Part shown: positions 18,353 to 28,641 of the stretch, piece by piece | Position numbering within the stretch: position 1 is the first letter of the stretch | How the letters are laid out: each line of letters opens with the position of its first letter | Origin: an uncultured Paraprevotella sp. | GTDB lineage: Bacteria > Bacteroidota > Bacteroidia > Bacteroidales > Bacteroidaceae | Reading direction: 5' to 3' | DNA: 64,000 bases | NCBI GenBank assembly: GCA_944320765.1 | Contig: CALUIS010000001.1 | Coordinates: 124,001 to 188,000 of the forward strand | The notes under the pieces: generated by a model | What the model saw: the letters and a program-made list of their open reading frames with translations, nothing else | The model's database searches: none | Told to the model about the DNA's origin: nothing | Made by a program: the position numbers and the translations under genes

Positions 18353-19114
18353 TTAACTATGTTTGTGACATTTTAATACGCGGTGTGGGTAGTTGCCGTG
18401 GGCGACCAGGTCGATGGGGCACTTGAACTTGTCTTCCAGCCATCCTTCGGGCAGTTCCGTGTCGGGATGGTAGTCGAGGGTTTCGTTGACGCAGGCGATG
18501 CTCCGCACGTTCTGCAACACAGAGCCTAAGTCGTGGCTCACGAGGATGATGGCCCGTTCGCGGTTGATTTCTTCCAGCAGCTGATAGAGATGTGCTTCGA
18601 AGCGTTGGTCTATGTAGGTGTTCGGTTCGTCCAGTATGACCACGTCCGGTTCGGAGATGATGGCACGGCCCAGTAAGGCGCGTTGCATTTGTCCTCCGCT
18701 GAGTGCGCCTATAGGGCGTTGGCCCAAAGATTCCAGTCCCATGCGGTGGAGCATGTCGCTTACGGCCCGGTGCTGGGCTTGCGTGTATCTTTTCCAAAGG
18801 CTCTTCCGCAGTCCGGAAAGCACGACTTCATAGACCGAGATGGGGAAGTTCTTGTCAATCTTGTTGTATTGTGGGAGGTATCCCATGCGGATGGACGGGA
18901 CGGGCTTGCCGTCGCGGAAGAATGTGATTTTCCCCGCAGTGGGCTTTTTCAGGCCGAGGATGGTTTTGACGAGGGTGGTTTTTCCGCCGCCGTTCGGCCC
19001 GATGATGCCCAGGAAGTCCTTGACGTATACCGTGAGGTTGATGTCCCGCAGTACTTGTTTTCCGTCATATCCGGCTTGTATCTGTTCCAGTTGTATGAGA
19101 GGCTCTTTCATCAT
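18353..19114 (-). CDS. znuC: Zinc/manganese-type ABC transporter ATP-binding protein
   Basis: 253 residues. It has Walker A GPNGGGKTT, signature LSGGQMQRALLGRA, Walker B VVILDEPNTYID and switch His VSHD, in the arrangement of ZnuC/MntB metal-importer ATPases. It overlaps the substrate-binding lipoprotein gene by four bases (ATGA), so the two work together. The membrane permease that completes such importers is not next to them; the following gene on this strand is DUF2723, more than 100 bases away. Zinc is the more likely metal because the partner carries a His-rich loop, but manganese cannot be excluded. Confidence 0.88.
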   Translation of the reverse strand: MMKEPLIQLEQIQAGYDGKQVLRDINLTVYVKDFLGIIGPNGGGKTTLVKTILGLKKPTAGKITFFRDGKPVPSIRMGYLPQYNKIDKNFPISVYEVVLSGLRKSLWKRYTQAQHRAVSDMLHRMGLESLGQRPIGALSGGQMQRALLGRAIISEPDVVILDEPNTYIDQRFEAHLYQLLEEINRERAIILVSHDLGSVLQNVRSIACVNETLDYHPDTELPEGWLEDKFKCPIDLVAHGNYPHRVLKCHKHS

Positions 19115-19998
19115 TGGTCGTGCAAGGTGTGGGCTATTTTCAGCAGTTCTCCCGTCCAGTCGTAGGACAGCGGGTTGATGGTGGCAATCCGGGTGCCGGT
19201 TTCCTTGGCGATGAGTTCCGCGTTTTTCCGGTCGAATTCCTGCTGTACGAAGATGGTCCGCACTTGTTTCTCCTTGCAGGCCTGGATGATGCGGGCCAGT
19301 TGGGCGGGCGAGGGTTCCTTGCCGTCCGTCTCAATGGAAATCTGGGTCCAGCCGTAATCTTCTGCAAAGTAAGTGAGTGCGGGATGGTAGATGAGAAACG
19401 CCTTGGGGGAGGAGGTGCCGAGCAACGTGCGGATGCTGTCGTCTGTGGCCTGGATGGTTTGCAGGGCCTGTTGCAGGCGGGCCTGGAACTTTTCCGCCTG
19501 CGCGGTGTCGAGCTTGCATAAGGCCGTGCAGATGTTTTGTGCGATGATTTTCATGCAAGCGGGCGAGGTCCATACGTGGGGGTCATCTTCCTGCATGGCT
19601 TCTCCCTTGTGGCTGTGGGCGTGTCCGGCAGTTCGTGTGATGCCGTCCGCCGTCCGGACGAACGGCACGTCGGGGGCGGCTTGTCGGAGCTTGTCGCCCC
19701 ACGTCCGCTCAAACCCCAGGTCGCCAACAGTGAGGCAGACCTTGCTTCCGCTCAGGTCCATCATCTGTTTCGGCGTGGGTTCGTAGGTTTCAGGACTGCT
19801 TCCTTTGGGTACCAGGGTGTTCACCTCATATCCGTCGCCGGCGATTTGTTCGGCGAGGTAGCGCAAGGGTTCGATGGAAACCGTGATGACCGTCGGCACC
19901 GTCCCCTCCGGACAGGTTTTCCGGTCTGTTTGGCATCCGGTCGCCAGCAGGGTGCAGGCTATTCCGAGCCATAGGATTTGTAGTCGTTTCATATGCAT
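19111..19998 (-). CDS. znuA: Metal ABC transporter substrate-binding lipoprotein
   Basis: 295 residues from the ATG in a TAATG overlap with the yqaA stop; a second ATG two codons later would also fit. The signal ends in the lipobox ATGC. The A-I/ZnuA fold is visible: SIEPLRYLAEQIAGDGYEV, a charged flexible loop GHAHSHKG, DPHVWTSP with a likely metal His, and a late ETGTRIATINPL block with an acidic ligand region. It binds Zn2+ (or Mn2+) in the periplasm and hands it to the permease. It is translationally coupled to yqaA upstream and znuC downstream. Confidence 0.88.
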   Translation of the reverse strand: MHMKRLQILWLGIACTLLATGCQTDRKTCPEGTVPTVITVSIEPLRYLAEQIAGDGYEVNTLVPKGSSPETYEPTPKQMMDLSGSKVCLTVGDLGFERTWGDKLRQAAPDVPFVRTADGITRTAGHAHSHKGEAMQEDDPHVWTSPACMKIIAQNICTALCKLDTAQAEKFQARLQQALQTIQATDDSIRTLLGTSSPKAFLIYHPALTYFAEDYGWTQISIETDGKEPSPAQLARIIQACKEKQVRTIFVQQEFDRKNAELIAKETGTRIATINPLSYDWTGELLKIAHTLHDQ

Positions 19999-20450
19999 TA
20001 AAATAAAGTGACCGTATAGACCAATACGGCATAGCGTACGAGCTTTCCGACGGTGATGGAGATGAGGCAGATGAGCCAGTTGGCCCGCATGAAGCCCAAT
20101 GCCACGGAAATGGCGTCCCCGATGACCGGGACTACGCACAAGATGCCTCCCAGCCAGGCGCCTTTGCGTTCCATCCAACGCTGTGCCTTCTCCACGCGTT
20201 CTCTCTTCACGCCCAGATACTTTCCTATCCATTCCATCCGTCCGAGACGCCCGATGCAGTAGTTGAACATGCTTCCGCCTACGTTGCCTGCCGTCCCCCA
20301 CACCAGAAGCATGACGGGGTCAAGGCCCGCCACCTGCAGCCCCACCATGACGGCTTCCGAGCTGAACGGCACAAGGCTGGCTGCCAGAAAAGCCGCCAGG
20401 AACATGCCCCAGTAGCCGTACTGTATCAGAAAATCGACCAGTGCGTCCAT
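19998..20450 (-). CDS. YqaA/DedA-like small membrane protein
   Basis: 150 residues starting at MDALVDFLIQYGYWG; the open frame extends much further upstream, but that part only shadows the neighbouring gene. SSEAVMVGL and a glycine-rich GNVGGSMFNY segment, followed by further hydrophobic helices, match the VTT/SNARE-associated family. Relatives help lipid or ion handling at the inner membrane. It overlaps the end of the upstream membrane-protein gene by 25 bases and shares one base with znuA, placing it inside the long operon. Confidence 0.8.
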   Translation of the reverse strand: MDALVDFLIQYGYWGMFLAAFLAASLVPFSSEAVMVGLQVAGLDPVMLLVWGTAGNVGGSMFNYCIGRLGRMEWIGKYLGVKRERVEKAQRWMERKGAWLGGILCVVPVIGDAISVALGFMRANWLICLISITVGKLVRYAVLVYTVTLF

Positions 20451-21373
20451 AAATCCAACAGGGCTAAAGCGGCGAACATGAAAAGGAACAGCACGAACAC
20501 GGCATTGGTGAACCTTTTGTGGGTCAGGGTGAAGTAATGGGACAGAATCGGGGCGGAATTCATCAGCAACACACCGAGCAGGGGCTGGAAATGTATGGGT
20601 TGCAGGGACATGAACGCCAAGATGAGCAATTCCTGTATGAGAATCACGTAAAGCAGCATCCGGGTGCGTATCTTGTCGTTGAAGCTGGTACGGATGTAGT
20701 GTATGGCGGCGATGAGGGTGAAAAGGAATACCACTCCGACCGTGCTGGCCTGCAAAAAGTCGAATTGCAGGTAATTTTCCCGGCACAAGGGCTGGAACCG
20801 TGCCAGTTCCATGAAATGTGCCACAAACCATCCGGTCTCGTCCGTGTAGAGACAGTAACCTGCCGCAAACCAATAAGGAAGCATCACGCCGATGACTGCC
20901 GCCCAAAACGTCCGCCAGGTCAGCGAGCGGAGAAAGACGACGGCATACCACAGATAGAACGGGACGAAATAGAGCAGTTGCGGAAAGAACAGGCTTCCGA
21001 GGCCGAGGCACAGAAAGGAGTGGAAGATCGGGGCCACGGCTTCCGTGCGTTGGTAGGACCTGAACAGCAGGTAATAGGACCCCAGCATGAAGAAGGCGAT
21101 GAATGATCCTCTTTGAAGGGGATGCAGGCTGGACACGCATCCTGTCATGAACAGGTAGACGGACGGTGTCAGCAGGCTGCGCACGCGGATGAGCGAATAC
21201 GCGTTGTTGGTTTCCACCCACAGATAGACTGTCAGCCCGCAAACGAGCCACCCCCACAGGTAGTCGAGGGTATAGACTCCCTCGCCGCACCATAGGAGGG
21301 TGGCGAGAACGGCGGCCGCGGGAAGCGTGAAGCTGCCCGTGGCCACCTTGTTCTGGAATCTTTCCCTTCTCAT
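20426..21373 (-). CDS. Conserved polytopic membrane protein of unknown function
   Basis: 315 residues with eight or more hydrophobic helices spread along the whole chain (for example SLFFPQLLYFVPFYLWYAVV and FVLFLFMFAALALLDLW). No motif points to an enzyme. It lies six bases after purD and overlaps yqaA, so it belongs to the cysE-to-znuC run. I do not recognise a named family. Confidence 0.75.
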   Translation of the reverse strand: MRRERFQNKVATGSFTLPAAAVLATLLWCGEGVYTLDYLWGWLVCGLTVYLWVETNNAYSLIRVRSLLTPSVYLFMTGCVSSLHPLQRGSFIAFFMLGSYYLLFRSYQRTEAVAPIFHSFLCLGLGSLFFPQLLYFVPFYLWYAVVFLRSLTWRTFWAAVIGVMLPYWFAAGYCLYTDETGWFVAHFMELARFQPLCRENYLQFDFLQASTVGVVFLFTLIAAIHYIRTSFNDKIRTRMLLYVILIQELLILAFMSLQPIHFQPLLGVLLMNSAPILSHYFTLTHKRFTNAVFVLFLFMFAALALLDLWTHWSIF

Positions 21374-21379
21374 TCCGTC

Positions 21380-22648
21380 TTACAGGTCTTGTCCGATGTC
21401 GGAACGGAAGTACTTCTTTTCAAACTGGATCTTTTGCGCCTGGCTGAAAGACTGCCTCAGGGCCTCTTCCTTGTCCTTCCCATAAGAGCTTACGGCGATG
21501 ACCCGCCCGCCGTTCGTGACAATCTGCCCGTCTTTCAGGGCCGTGCCGGCATGGAACACGATGCTGTCCGTCACCTTGTCGATGCCCGTGATGGGGAAGC
21601 CTTTCTCGTAGGCTTCCGGATAACCGCCGGACACCAGCATGACGCATACGGCGCTGCGGTCGTCGATTTCCAGCGTGCGTTGGTCGAGGTCGCCTTGCGC
21701 CACGCCCTCCAGCAGGTCCACCAGGTCGCTCTTGATGCGCAGCATGACGCTTTCCGTCTCAGGGTCGCCCATGCGGACATTGTATTCGATGACCATCGGG
21801 TCGCCGTCCACATTGATGAGTCCGAAGAAGATGAATCCCTTGTAGTCGATGCCTTCTTCCGCAAGCCCCTCCACCGTGGGGCGGATGATGCGGTCCTCCA
21901 CCTTCTTCATCCATTCCGGTGTGGCGAACGGGACGGGCGACACGCTGCCCATGCCTCCGGTGTTGAGGCCCGTGTCATGCTCGCCGATGCGCTTGTAGTC
22001 CTTGGCTTCGGGCAGGATTTTGTAGTGCCGTCCGTCGGTCAGGACGAACACGGAGCATTCGATGCCGCTCAGGAACTCTTCGATGACCACCGACGAAGAG
22101 GCCGTGCCGAACATGCCGCCCAGCATTTCCTTCAGTTCCTTGCGGGCTTCTTCCAGGGTGGGGAGAATCAGCACGCCCTTTCCGGCGCAGAGTCCGTCGG
22201 CTTTCAGCACGTAAGGGGCTTTCAGCGTCTCGAGGAACTTCAGGCCCTCTTCCAGTGTCTCGCCGGTGAACGTGCGGTAGGCGGCCGTGGGGATGCCGTG
22301 GCGCCTCATGAAGCCTTTGGCGAAATCCTTGCTGCCTTCCAGCACGGCTCCCTGCCGGGACGGCCCGATGACGGGAATGTCTTTCAGCAGGCTGTCGTTC
22401 TTGAAGTAATCATACACGCCCTTCACCAAAGGGTCTTCCGGTCCTACGACCACCATGTCGACACAGTGTTCGAGTACGAACTGCCGGATGCCGTCGAAGT
22501 CATCAGCCTTGAGCGGGACATTTTGTCCCGCGCCGGCGGTTCCCGCGTTGCCGGGCGCGATGTAGAGTTGGTCCACCTTTTCGCTTTGGGCTATCTTCCA
22601 AGCCAGGGCGTGTTCGCGCCCTCCGCTGCCTAAGAGTAATATTTTCAT
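21380..22648 (-). CDS. purD: Phosphoribosylamine-glycine ligase
   Basis: 422 residues, standard length. It begins [17 protein letters not shown], followed by IAPGNAGTA, the ATP-grasp region [11 protein letters not shown] and the metal/ATP residues in [12 protein letters not shown]. The enzyme joins glycine to 5-phosphoribosylamine with ATP, the second step of purine synthesis. It lies 11 bases after the S9 peptidase gene and six bases before the membrane-protein gene. Confidence 0.96.
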   Translation of the reverse strand: MKILLLGSGGREHALAWKIAQSEKVDQLYIAPGNAGTAGAGQNVPLKADDFDGIRQFVLEHCVDMVVVGPEDPLVKGVYDYFKNDSLLKDIPVIGPSRQGAVLEGSKDFAKGFMRRHGIPTAAYRTFTGETLEEGLKFLETLKAPYVLKADGLCAGKGVLILPTLEEARKELKEMLGGMFGTASSSVVIEEFLSGIECSVFVLTDGRHYKILPEAKDYKRIGEHDTGLNTGGMGSVSPVPFATPEWMKKVEDRIIRPTVEGLAEEGIDYKGFIFFGLINVDGDPMVIEYNVRMGDPETESVMLRIKSDLVDLLEGVAQGDLDQRTLEIDDRSAVCVMLVSGGYPEAYEKGFPITGIDKVTDSIVFHAGTALKDGQIVTNGGRVIAVSSYGKDKEEALRQSFSQAQKIQFEKKYFRSDIGQDL

Positions 22649-22659
22649 ATTGTCGTTCT

Positions 22660-24897
22660 TTATTTCAGATAATCCTCAAAATATTGTGTGATACGTTCGT
22701 GCAGATGCACGCGGTCCGTGCCCATCATGTTGTGTTCGTCGCCCGGATAGGCGAAGAAGTCCGGTTGCGTGCCGGCATCGATGCAGGCACGCAGGAACGA
22801 GAGCGAGTGCTGGGGGACGCATACCGGGTCGTTGTATCCGATAATAATCTGCAGCCTGCCTTTCAGGTTGCCTGCCTTCAGGCGCAGGTTACTGCCCTTG
22901 TAGCCTTCGGGGTTGGCTTGCGGAGTGTCCATATAGCGTTCGCCGTACATCACCTCATAGTATTGCCAGTCGATGACGGGGCCTCCGGCCACTCCCGCCT
23001 TGAATACGTCAGGATAGGTGAGCATGAGGTTGGTGGTCATGAAGCCGCCGTATGACCAGCCATGCACGCCGAGGCGGCTGGCATCCACATAGGGCAAGGA
23101 TTTCAGGAACTTCACGCCTTCCATCTGGTCTTTCATCTCTTCCACGCCCAGATGGCGGAACGTCACGTTCTCGAACGCCAGTCCGCGATGCTCTGAGCCT
23201 CTGTTGTCCAGTATGAATATCAGATAGCCTTTTTGGGCCATGTAGATTTCCCATCCCCGGGTCAGGTAGTTCCGGCTGGCCTCCACGTTGTGGGCGTGCG
23301 GGCCGCCGTAGACGTAGATGACGGTGGGGTATTTCTTGGCCGGGTCGAAGTCCACCGGTTTGACCATGCGGTAGTAAAGGTCGGTCACGCCGTCGGCTGC
23401 CTTGATGCTGCCGCTGGTGATTTCCGGCACGTTGTAATCTTTCCATGGGTCTTCCGCAGTCAGCAGGTTGCAGGTCTTTCCGTTCTTTACGTGGGTCAGG
23501 TTGATGTTCCGGACGACGGTAGGCGAAGAGTAGCGGTCCTGCAGCAGGCTGCCGTCGGCGTTCAGGCTGCCGTAATGTACGCCTTCCCCGTTGTCCAGCA
23601 GGGTCCGCTTGCCGTCCTTCACGCGTACCTTATATATATTGGACTGCAACGGATGGATTTCGTTGCTGGCCATCAGCAGGCTCTTTTCTTGCGGGCAGAA
23701 GCCTATGACTTCTTTTACCACCCAAGGGCCGGAAGTCAGCCGGGTGACTTTGACATGTTCCCGATAGGTGGCGCCGTCGGCTCCTTGCCGTTCGCTTCCT
23801 TCTTCTTTTTGGGACAGGTCGAACAGGTAAAGATGGTTATACCCGTCCCGTTGGCTTTGGTAGATGAACTGGGACGGATTCCACGGAAGGAACAGCAGGC
23901 CGTGCAGCGGCTCCACGTACTTGGGATGGCTTTCTTCATAGAGTACGCCCTCCTTCTGTCCCGTGGCGGCATCGTAGCAGGCCAGTTCCGCATGGTTCTG
24001 GTCGCGGTTCAGCTCTATCATATAGATTTTGCGGTTGTCCGGGCTCCAGGAGATGTTGGTGAAGTAGCGGTCCGTCGGGTCGCCGGCCTGCAGCCATACC
24101 GTCTTTCCCGTGGCGGGCGTGAAAATCCCGACCGTCACTTTGTGCATGGCCTCTCCGGCCATGGGGTACTTGTCGGGATAGGTCGTGGCGATGCGGGTGG
24201 TGATGTCCACCTGCGGGTAGTCGGGCACCATGCTTTGGTCCATGCGGTAGAAAGCCAGCTGTTGCCCGTCCGGACTCCAGAACGTGCCTTTCAGGATTCC
24301 GAATTCGTTGCGGTGTACCGCTTCTCCGTAAACCAGGTCATTGCCGCCGTCGGTCGATACGGCCATGCGCTTTCCTTCGGCAGTGACGACATACAGATTA
24401 TGCCCTTTCACGTAGGCCAGATTCCGGGAGCTGACGGAACGGTCCAGCAGCGTGGCGTCCGCCGGATATTCCTGCGACCAGGTCTTTTCTCCCGTTTGGA
24501 AGTTGACCGTCGTATAGACGAACGTCCGTTCCCCGTTTTTCTCTTTTCCGGAAATGACCACACCCGCCAAGGGTTGTTCCGGGTCGGGGAAGTTTACGTT
24601 GTAGCAGCTGTGCACCAGGGCTTTTCCTTCATCGGCTCCCAACCATTGGTTCAGTTGTTCCAAGGTGAACAGGGTCTTCTTGCTCCCTTTTTGGGAATCT
24701 ATTTCCCGGCATTCGTCCAAGTCGGTTTCCACCAGACGGTTGCCCCACCAGCTGGTGTACAGGTCTTTGGGCTGTAGTTGCGAGTAGGTGCGTCCGCCCG
24801 GTAGCAGGTCGTCCAGCGTGAAACTTTTTTTCTCTTGTGCCATGGCGAAGAAAGACAAGAGTGAGAACAGGATGAACAGGTTAGTCTTCTTCATCAT
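22660..24897 (-). CDS. S9-family prolyl oligopeptidase / dipeptidyl peptidase IV-like enzyme
   Basis: 745 residues from the [10 protein letters not shown] start (the second ATG, at 24894, is equally possible); the longer frame runs into rlmL and is rejected. The signal peptide ends at FAMAQ. An N-terminal eight-bladed propeller (about 60-480) carries [16 protein letters not shown], and an alpha/beta-hydrolase domain follows with Ser615 (GWSYGG), Asp690 (GYNDPV) and His722 (GDEHNMMG). Such enzymes release X-Pro dipeptides from peptides in the periplasm. It overlaps the 3' end of rlmL by 17 bases and precedes purD. Confidence 0.93.
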   Translation of the reverse strand: MMKKTNLFILFSLLSFFAMAQEKKSFTLDDLLPGGRTYSQLQPKDLYTSWWGNRLVETDLDECREIDSQKGSKKTLFTLEQLNQWLGADEGKALVHSCYNVNFPDPEQPLAGVVISGKEKNGERTFVYTTVNFQTGEKTWSQEYPADATLLDRSVSSRNLAYVKGHNLYVVTAEGKRMAVSTDGGNDLVYGEAVHRNEFGILKGTFWSPDGQQLAFYRMDQSMVPDYPQVDITTRIATTYPDKYPMAGEAMHKVTVGIFTPATGKTVWLQAGDPTDRYFTNISWSPDNRKIYMIELNRDQNHAELACYDAATGQKEGVLYEESHPKYVEPLHGLLFLPWNPSQFIYQSQRDGYNHLYLFDLSQKEEGSERQGADGATYREHVKVTRLTSGPWVVKEVIGFCPQEKSLLMASNEIHPLQSNIYKVRVKDGKRTLLDNGEGVHYGSLNADGSLLQDRYSSPTVVRNINLTHVKNGKTCNLLTAEDPWKDYNVPEITSGSIKAADGVTDLYYRMVKPVDFDPAKKYPTVIYVYGGPHAHNVEASRNYLTRGWEIYMAQKGYLIFILDNRGSEHRGLAFENVTFRHLGVEEMKDQMEGVKFLKSLPYVDASRLGVHGWSYGGFMTTNLMLTYPDVFKAGVAGGPVIDWQYYEVMYGERYMDTPQANPEGYKGSNLRLKAGNLKGRLQIIIGYNDPVCVPQHSLSFLRACIDAGTQPDFFAYPGDEHNMMGTDRVHLHERITQYFEDYLK

Positions 24898-26386
24898 ACC
24901 GGTTATACTTGCGGTTCTTGTTGAAGGGCTTGCGTTCGCGGTCGTATGGCTTGCGTTCACGTTCATAAGGTTTCTTTCCGAAGTCGGACGAACGTCCTTC
25001 ACGGCGTCCGCCGCGTCTGTCGTAAGAATCTCTTTTTTCCTGGTCGTCCCAGCTTCTCCGCTCGAAGGGACGGCCTCCGCGTGGCCGGCTGTCCCGGTCG
25101 TTGAAGTTCCGGCGTTTGAATTGGAAGTCTTCCTCGTCCTCCTCGTCGATGCTTTTTTTGAAGTCGCGGTGCATCTTGAAGCGGCGTTTCTCGGCCATTT
25201 GGCGGCGTTCCTCGTCCGTCTTGATTTCCCGTCCTTCCGCACGGACATCCTTGTATTTTCCACTGAATATCTGGTATTTCCGGAACTCGCATTCCAAAGA
25301 GCCGTTGTAAAGTGGTATCTTGATGGACGGTTTCAGCCCGATTTCGTCGAAACATTCCTCGCGGTAGCTCAGGATCCAGGCGTCGTTGTCCAGGAACTGG
25401 TGCTTCAGCCGTTCGCCGATGGCCTTGTAGAGGCCCAGCAGGTCGGGAGCGGAGATGCGTTCCCCGTATGGCGGGTTGGTGATGATGATGCTCTTCTCTG
25501 TGGGTTGCGTAAAGTTGCGGAAGTCCTGCTGGGTTATCTCGATTTCCTTGCTCAGTCCGGCCGCCTTCACGTTGTGCGTGGCGATTTCCACGGCGTTGCG
25601 GTTGATGTCGTATCCGTAAATCTTATGCGCGAACTCCCGTTCGTTCGATTCGTCATTGTATATCCGGTCCAGCATCTCCTTGTCGAAGTCCGCCCATTTC
25701 TCGAAGGCATATTCCTTGCGGAACACGCCCGGGGCGATGCCGCGTGCGATGAGGGCGGCCTCGATGAGGATGGTGCCGGAACCGCACATGGGGTCTATCA
25801 GGTCGCATTCCCCGTCCCATCCTGTCATGAGGATCATGCCTGCGGCCAGTACCTCGTTCAATGGAGCTTCCACGGACTCCTGGCGGTAGCCGCGCCGGTG
25901 GAGAGATTCGCCGGAACTGTCGAGCGAAAGCGTGCAGTCGTTGTCGGCGATATGGATGTTCAGGCGCAGGTCGGGGTTTGTCACGCTGATGTTGGGGCGT
26001 GTGCCGGTCTTTTCGCGGAAGAAGTCCACGATGGCGTCCTTCACCTTGTAGGCCACGAACTTGCTGTGGCGGAAGTCCGGTGAAAACACCACGGAATCCA
26101 CGGCAAAGCTGGTATTATTGCCCAGATATTGGGTCCAGTCGATGGCTTTGACCGCCTCATACACCTGGTCGGCGGATTGCGCCTTGAAGTGCTTGATGGG
26201 CTTGAGGATGCGGATGGCGGTGCGCAGGGCGAAGTTCGCGCGGTACATGAGTTCCTTGTCGCCGGTGAAGGACACCATCCGGCGTCCGGTCTGGATATTG
26301 TTGGCTCCCAGGTCGGTCAGCTCTTTGGCCAAAATGTTTTCCAGTCCCTGGAAGGTTTTGGCGATGAGTTCAAATTCAGTTTCCAT
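24881..26386 (-). CDS. rlmL: Class I SAM-dependent RNA methyltransferase with THUMP domain (RlmL/YpsC-like)
   Basis: 501 residues. An N-terminal ferredoxin-like/THUMP region (about 1-160) is followed by the methyltransferase with DPMCGSGTILIEAA (SAM site) and NPPYGERI, the NPPY motif of N2-guanine or N6-adenine methylases. The last ~110 residues are a strongly charged Arg/Asp/Gly-rich tail of the kind seen in RNA-binding proteins. Likely product: N2-methylguanine in 23S rRNA; the exact site cannot be read from the sequence. It is 43 bases after cysE and overlaps the S9 peptidase gene. Confidence 0.88.
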   Translation of the reverse strand: METEFELIAKTFQGLENILAKELTDLGANNIQTGRRMVSFTGDKELMYRANFALRTAIRILKPIKHFKAQSADQVYEAVKAIDWTQYLGNNTSFAVDSVVFSPDFRHSKFVAYKVKDAIVDFFREKTGTRPNISVTNPDLRLNIHIADNDCTLSLDSSGESLHRRGYRQESVEAPLNEVLAAGMILMTGWDGECDLIDPMCGSGTILIEAALIARGIAPGVFRKEYAFEKWADFDKEMLDRIYNDESNEREFAHKIYGYDINRNAVEIATHNVKAAGLSKEIEITQQDFRNFTQPTEKSIIITNPPYGERISAPDLLGLYKAIGERLKHQFLDNDAWILSYREECFDEIGLKPSIKIPLYNGSLECEFRKYQIFSGKYKDVRAEGREIKTDEERRQMAEKRRFKMHRDFKKSIDEEDEEDFQFKRRNFNDRDSRPRGGRPFERRSWDDQEKRDSYDRRGGRREGRSSDFGKKPYERERKPYDRERKPFNKNRKYNRYDEED

Positions 26387-26429
26387 TGTGTAAGTTTATT
26401 CGATGGATGCTTGTTCGTTAGGTATGATA

Positions 26430-27326
26430 TTATTTGTATTTCTTTTGTACGAGCCGTGCGCCGGCCGGCACATCCTCTGTCACCCAGATGTTGCCGCCTA
26501 CGGTGGCTCCCTCGCCCACGGTGATGCGTCCCAGGATGGTGGCGTTGGAGTAGACGATGACGTGGTCTTCCAGTATCGGGTGGCGGGGTATCCCCTTGAT
26601 GGGATGCCCGTTCTCGTCGAGCGGGAAGCTTTTGGCCCCGAGGGTCACCCCTTGGTAGAGTTTCACGTGGTTGCCGATGATGCAGGTGGCGCCGATGACC
26701 ACGCCCGTGCCGTGGTCGATGGTGAAATGGTGGCCGATGCGGGCGGCGGGATGGATGTCGATGCCCGTCTCGGAATGTGCCATCTCCGTGATGATGCGCG
26801 GGATGAGCGGCACGCCCAGCACGAGCAGCTCATGGGCGATGCGGTAGTTGCTCAACGCCTTGATGATGGGATAGCAGCTGATGATTTCGCCATAGGATTC
26901 GGCGGCAGGGTCGCCGTTGTAGGCCGCTTCCACATCGGTGGCCAGGATTTGCCGCAGGGAGGGCAGCCGCCCGATGAACTGGCCGGCCAGTTCGATGGCT
27001 TTCTCCCGGTTGGCCTCACAGTTCCTGCAATCCGTCTGCTTGGCGTCGAAGCACAGCCCGGCCAGAATCTGTTCGGTCAGCAGTCCGTACAGGCGTTCGA
27101 TGTTGACCCCGATGTGGTATGCGATGGTATGATGGTTTACGGTGGACTTCCCGTAGAATCCCGGAAAAAGGATGGCGCGGCACAGTTCGATAATCTCGTG
27201 CAGCACTTTGCCCGAAGGGAGAGGGTCTCCGTCTTGGTGTTCATGAAATAGACCTTTCAAAGACGCGTCGTCGGACAATTCCGTGACGGTTTGTGCCAAA
27301 AGGTGCGTAAAGTTCAACTGGCTCAT
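26430..27326 (-). CDS. cysE: Serine O-acetyltransferase (EpsC/CysE type)
   Basis: 298 residues from the ATG at 27326; longer frames cross the terminator and promoter upstream. A helical N-terminal half is followed by a left-handed hexapeptide beta-helix: GIDIHPAARIG, HHFTIDHGTGVVIGAT, YQGVTLGAKS and VGGNIWV. His residues in GHHF and DHG form the active site. It makes O-acetylserine from serine and acetyl-CoA for cysteine synthesis. First gene of the long minus-strand run to znuC, with a TATCTTTG box at 27352-27359. Confidence 0.93.
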   Translation of the reverse strand: MSQLNFTHLLAQTVTELSDDASLKGLFHEHQDGDPLPSGKVLHEIIELCRAILFPGFYGKSTVNHHTIAYHIGVNIERLYGLLTEQILAGLCFDAKQTDCRNCEANREKAIELAGQFIGRLPSLRQILATDVEAAYNGDPAAESYGEIISCYPIIKALSNYRIAHELLVLGVPLIPRIITEMAHSETGIDIHPAARIGHHFTIDHGTGVVIGATCIIGNHVKLYQGVTLGAKSFPLDENGHPIKGIPRHPILEDHVIVYSNATILGRITVGEGATVGGNIWVTEDVPAGARLVQKKYK

Positions 27327-27351
27327 GAATGAATGGTTGGTAATGTGCTTG

Positions 27352-27359
27352 CAAAGATA
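27352..27359 (-). promoter_or_regulatory. -7 box TATCTTTG upstream of cysE
   Basis: On the minus strand TATCTTTG matches the Bacteroidetes TANNTTTG consensus, 26 bases before the cysE start. It probably drives the eight-gene run cysE to znuC, whose members overlap or lie within 45 bases of each other. Confidence 0.6.
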
Positions 27360-27447
27360 AGAAAAGATAAATAAATCAGGCTTCCTTTGCAAGAAAAAAT
27401 CATGTTTCGGTAGCGAGAAGCTCACGAGAAGCTCGTTGTATTTGAAA

Positions 27448-27486
27448 TCCGCAAACCGGAAGGCGGCCGCCTTCCCGGCTTGCGGA
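27448..27486 (-). terminator. Strong hairpin after the KAS III gene
   Basis: A nearly perfect palindrome, with arms TCCGCAA-CCGG-AAGGCGGC and their complement, forms a stem of about 18 pairs 30 bases after the KAS III stop. It has no long T-run, but its position fits an end to the TetR-KAS III transcript before cysE. Confidence 0.6.
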
Positions 27487-27516
27487 CAGTCAGGGTGGGA
27501 AAGTATGATGATGGTG

Positions 27517-28641
27517 TCAGACCACTTCCAGCAGTGCGGCCCCGTAGCTGAACCTTGCGCTTTCCGGCACCAGCAGCAGGATCCGTTCTCCTTTTTGTGC
27601 GCGGGTACGCATATATTCATCCAGTGCCACGAAAATGGAGGCCGAACCGATGTTGCCGACTTCCGTCAGGTTGGTGTACCAGTTCTCCCATAACGGTACG
27701 TCCCGTTTTTGCATTTCCTTCCTCAGCTCGTCGCCGATGAAGGCGGAGGATATGTGCGGGATGACGGTGTCCACCTCATGCGGGTCCATGCCGGTTTCCC
27801 GGATGCATTCCTCGATGAAGTCCACCCAGAACTTCATGCCGTTCATCAGGATTTTGAAATCCTGGCAGAGCAGGAAGTTCCCGATGCCCACGCGGTCTCC
27901 GAACTCCTTCCATCCTTTCAGTTCCCCGTTGGGGAGCAGTTCACCTCCCATGCGCATGCAGGTGTGCGTTTCGTTGGCGTATGATTTGGTCCTGACCCAT
28001 TCGATTTTCAGCGACAACCCTTTTTCGTTCGGCTTGTCCGACATCAGCAGTGCGGCGGCTCCGTCGCTGAGCATGAACCTGAGGAAGTCCCGCTCGAATT
28101 CCATGTATTGCGTCCTGGCCAGTTCCTCGAGTTCTGTTTCCGGCACTTCGTAGTTCACGGCCCTGAATGTGGGCGAGATGAGTTCGGATGCGGTGCAGAC
28201 ACCCACCCGGCTGTCTCCCAGCCTTATGGCGTTGTGCAAGGTCCTGAAGGCTTGCAGGGATGTCAGGCAGACGCCCGAGAAGGAAAAAATTTCAACGGGC
28301 TGGCATTTCAACTGTCCGTGTACCATTGATGCGTGCGAGGGAACCAGCTGGTCTGGCGTCGTGGTCGCGCAGCACAGCGTGTCCACCCTGCGGATGTTCT
28401 CATTTCCGTCGAACAGTCTTTTTATGGCTTCCACGACCATTTCCGAGTTGCGGTGGGTGACATTCCCGTCCGTGTCCAGTGCGTAATACCGTCGTTTGAT
28501 GCCGTTGCGTTTCAGCACGATGGACTTGATGCGCGACTTCTTTCCTTCGATGAATCCGATGAAATCCTCAATGTGTTCATTGTCCACGGGCGTGTTGGGA
28601 AGGAATGAACTCCAACGGTTGACATAAACTTCCTTTTTCAT
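27517..28641 (-). CDS. 3-oxoacyl-ACP synthase III-family protein
   Basis: 374 residues with the thiolase-fold Cys-His-Asn triad: Cys125 (FSGVCLTS), His296 (VIPHISS) and Asn330 (GNIGSAS). KAS III enzymes condense an acyl-CoA with malonyl-ACP. This one is longer than FabH and differs from it around the active site, so it may be a specialised starter enzyme for an unusual lipid, like those in resorcinol or aryl-lipid pathways; no other pathway genes are near. The start overlaps the TetR stop (ATGA), so the two are co-translated, which suggests TetR control. Confidence 0.82.
   Translation of the reverse strand: MKKEVYVNRWSSFLPNTPVDNEHIEDFIGFIEGKKSRIKSIVLKRNGIKRRYYALDTDGNVTHRNSEMVVEAIKRLFDGNENIRRVDTLCCATTTPDQLVPSHASMVHGQLKCQPVEIFSFSGVCLTSLQAFRTLHNAIRLGDSRVGVCTASELISPTFRAVNYEVPETELEELARTQYMEFERDFLRFMLSDGAAALLMSDKPNEKGLSLKIEWVRTKSYANETHTCMRMGGELLPNGELKGWKEFGDRVGIGNFLLCQDFKILMNGMKFWVDFIEECIRETGMDPHEVDTVIPHISSAFIGDELRKEMQKRDVPLWENWYTNLTEVGNIGSASIFVALDEYMRTRAQKGERILLLVPESARFSYGAALLEVV

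Noticed and set aside
23233..24777. Long plus-strand open frame opposite the S9 peptidase
   Set aside because: Antisense shadow; the opposite strand has a complete catalytic triad and propeller.
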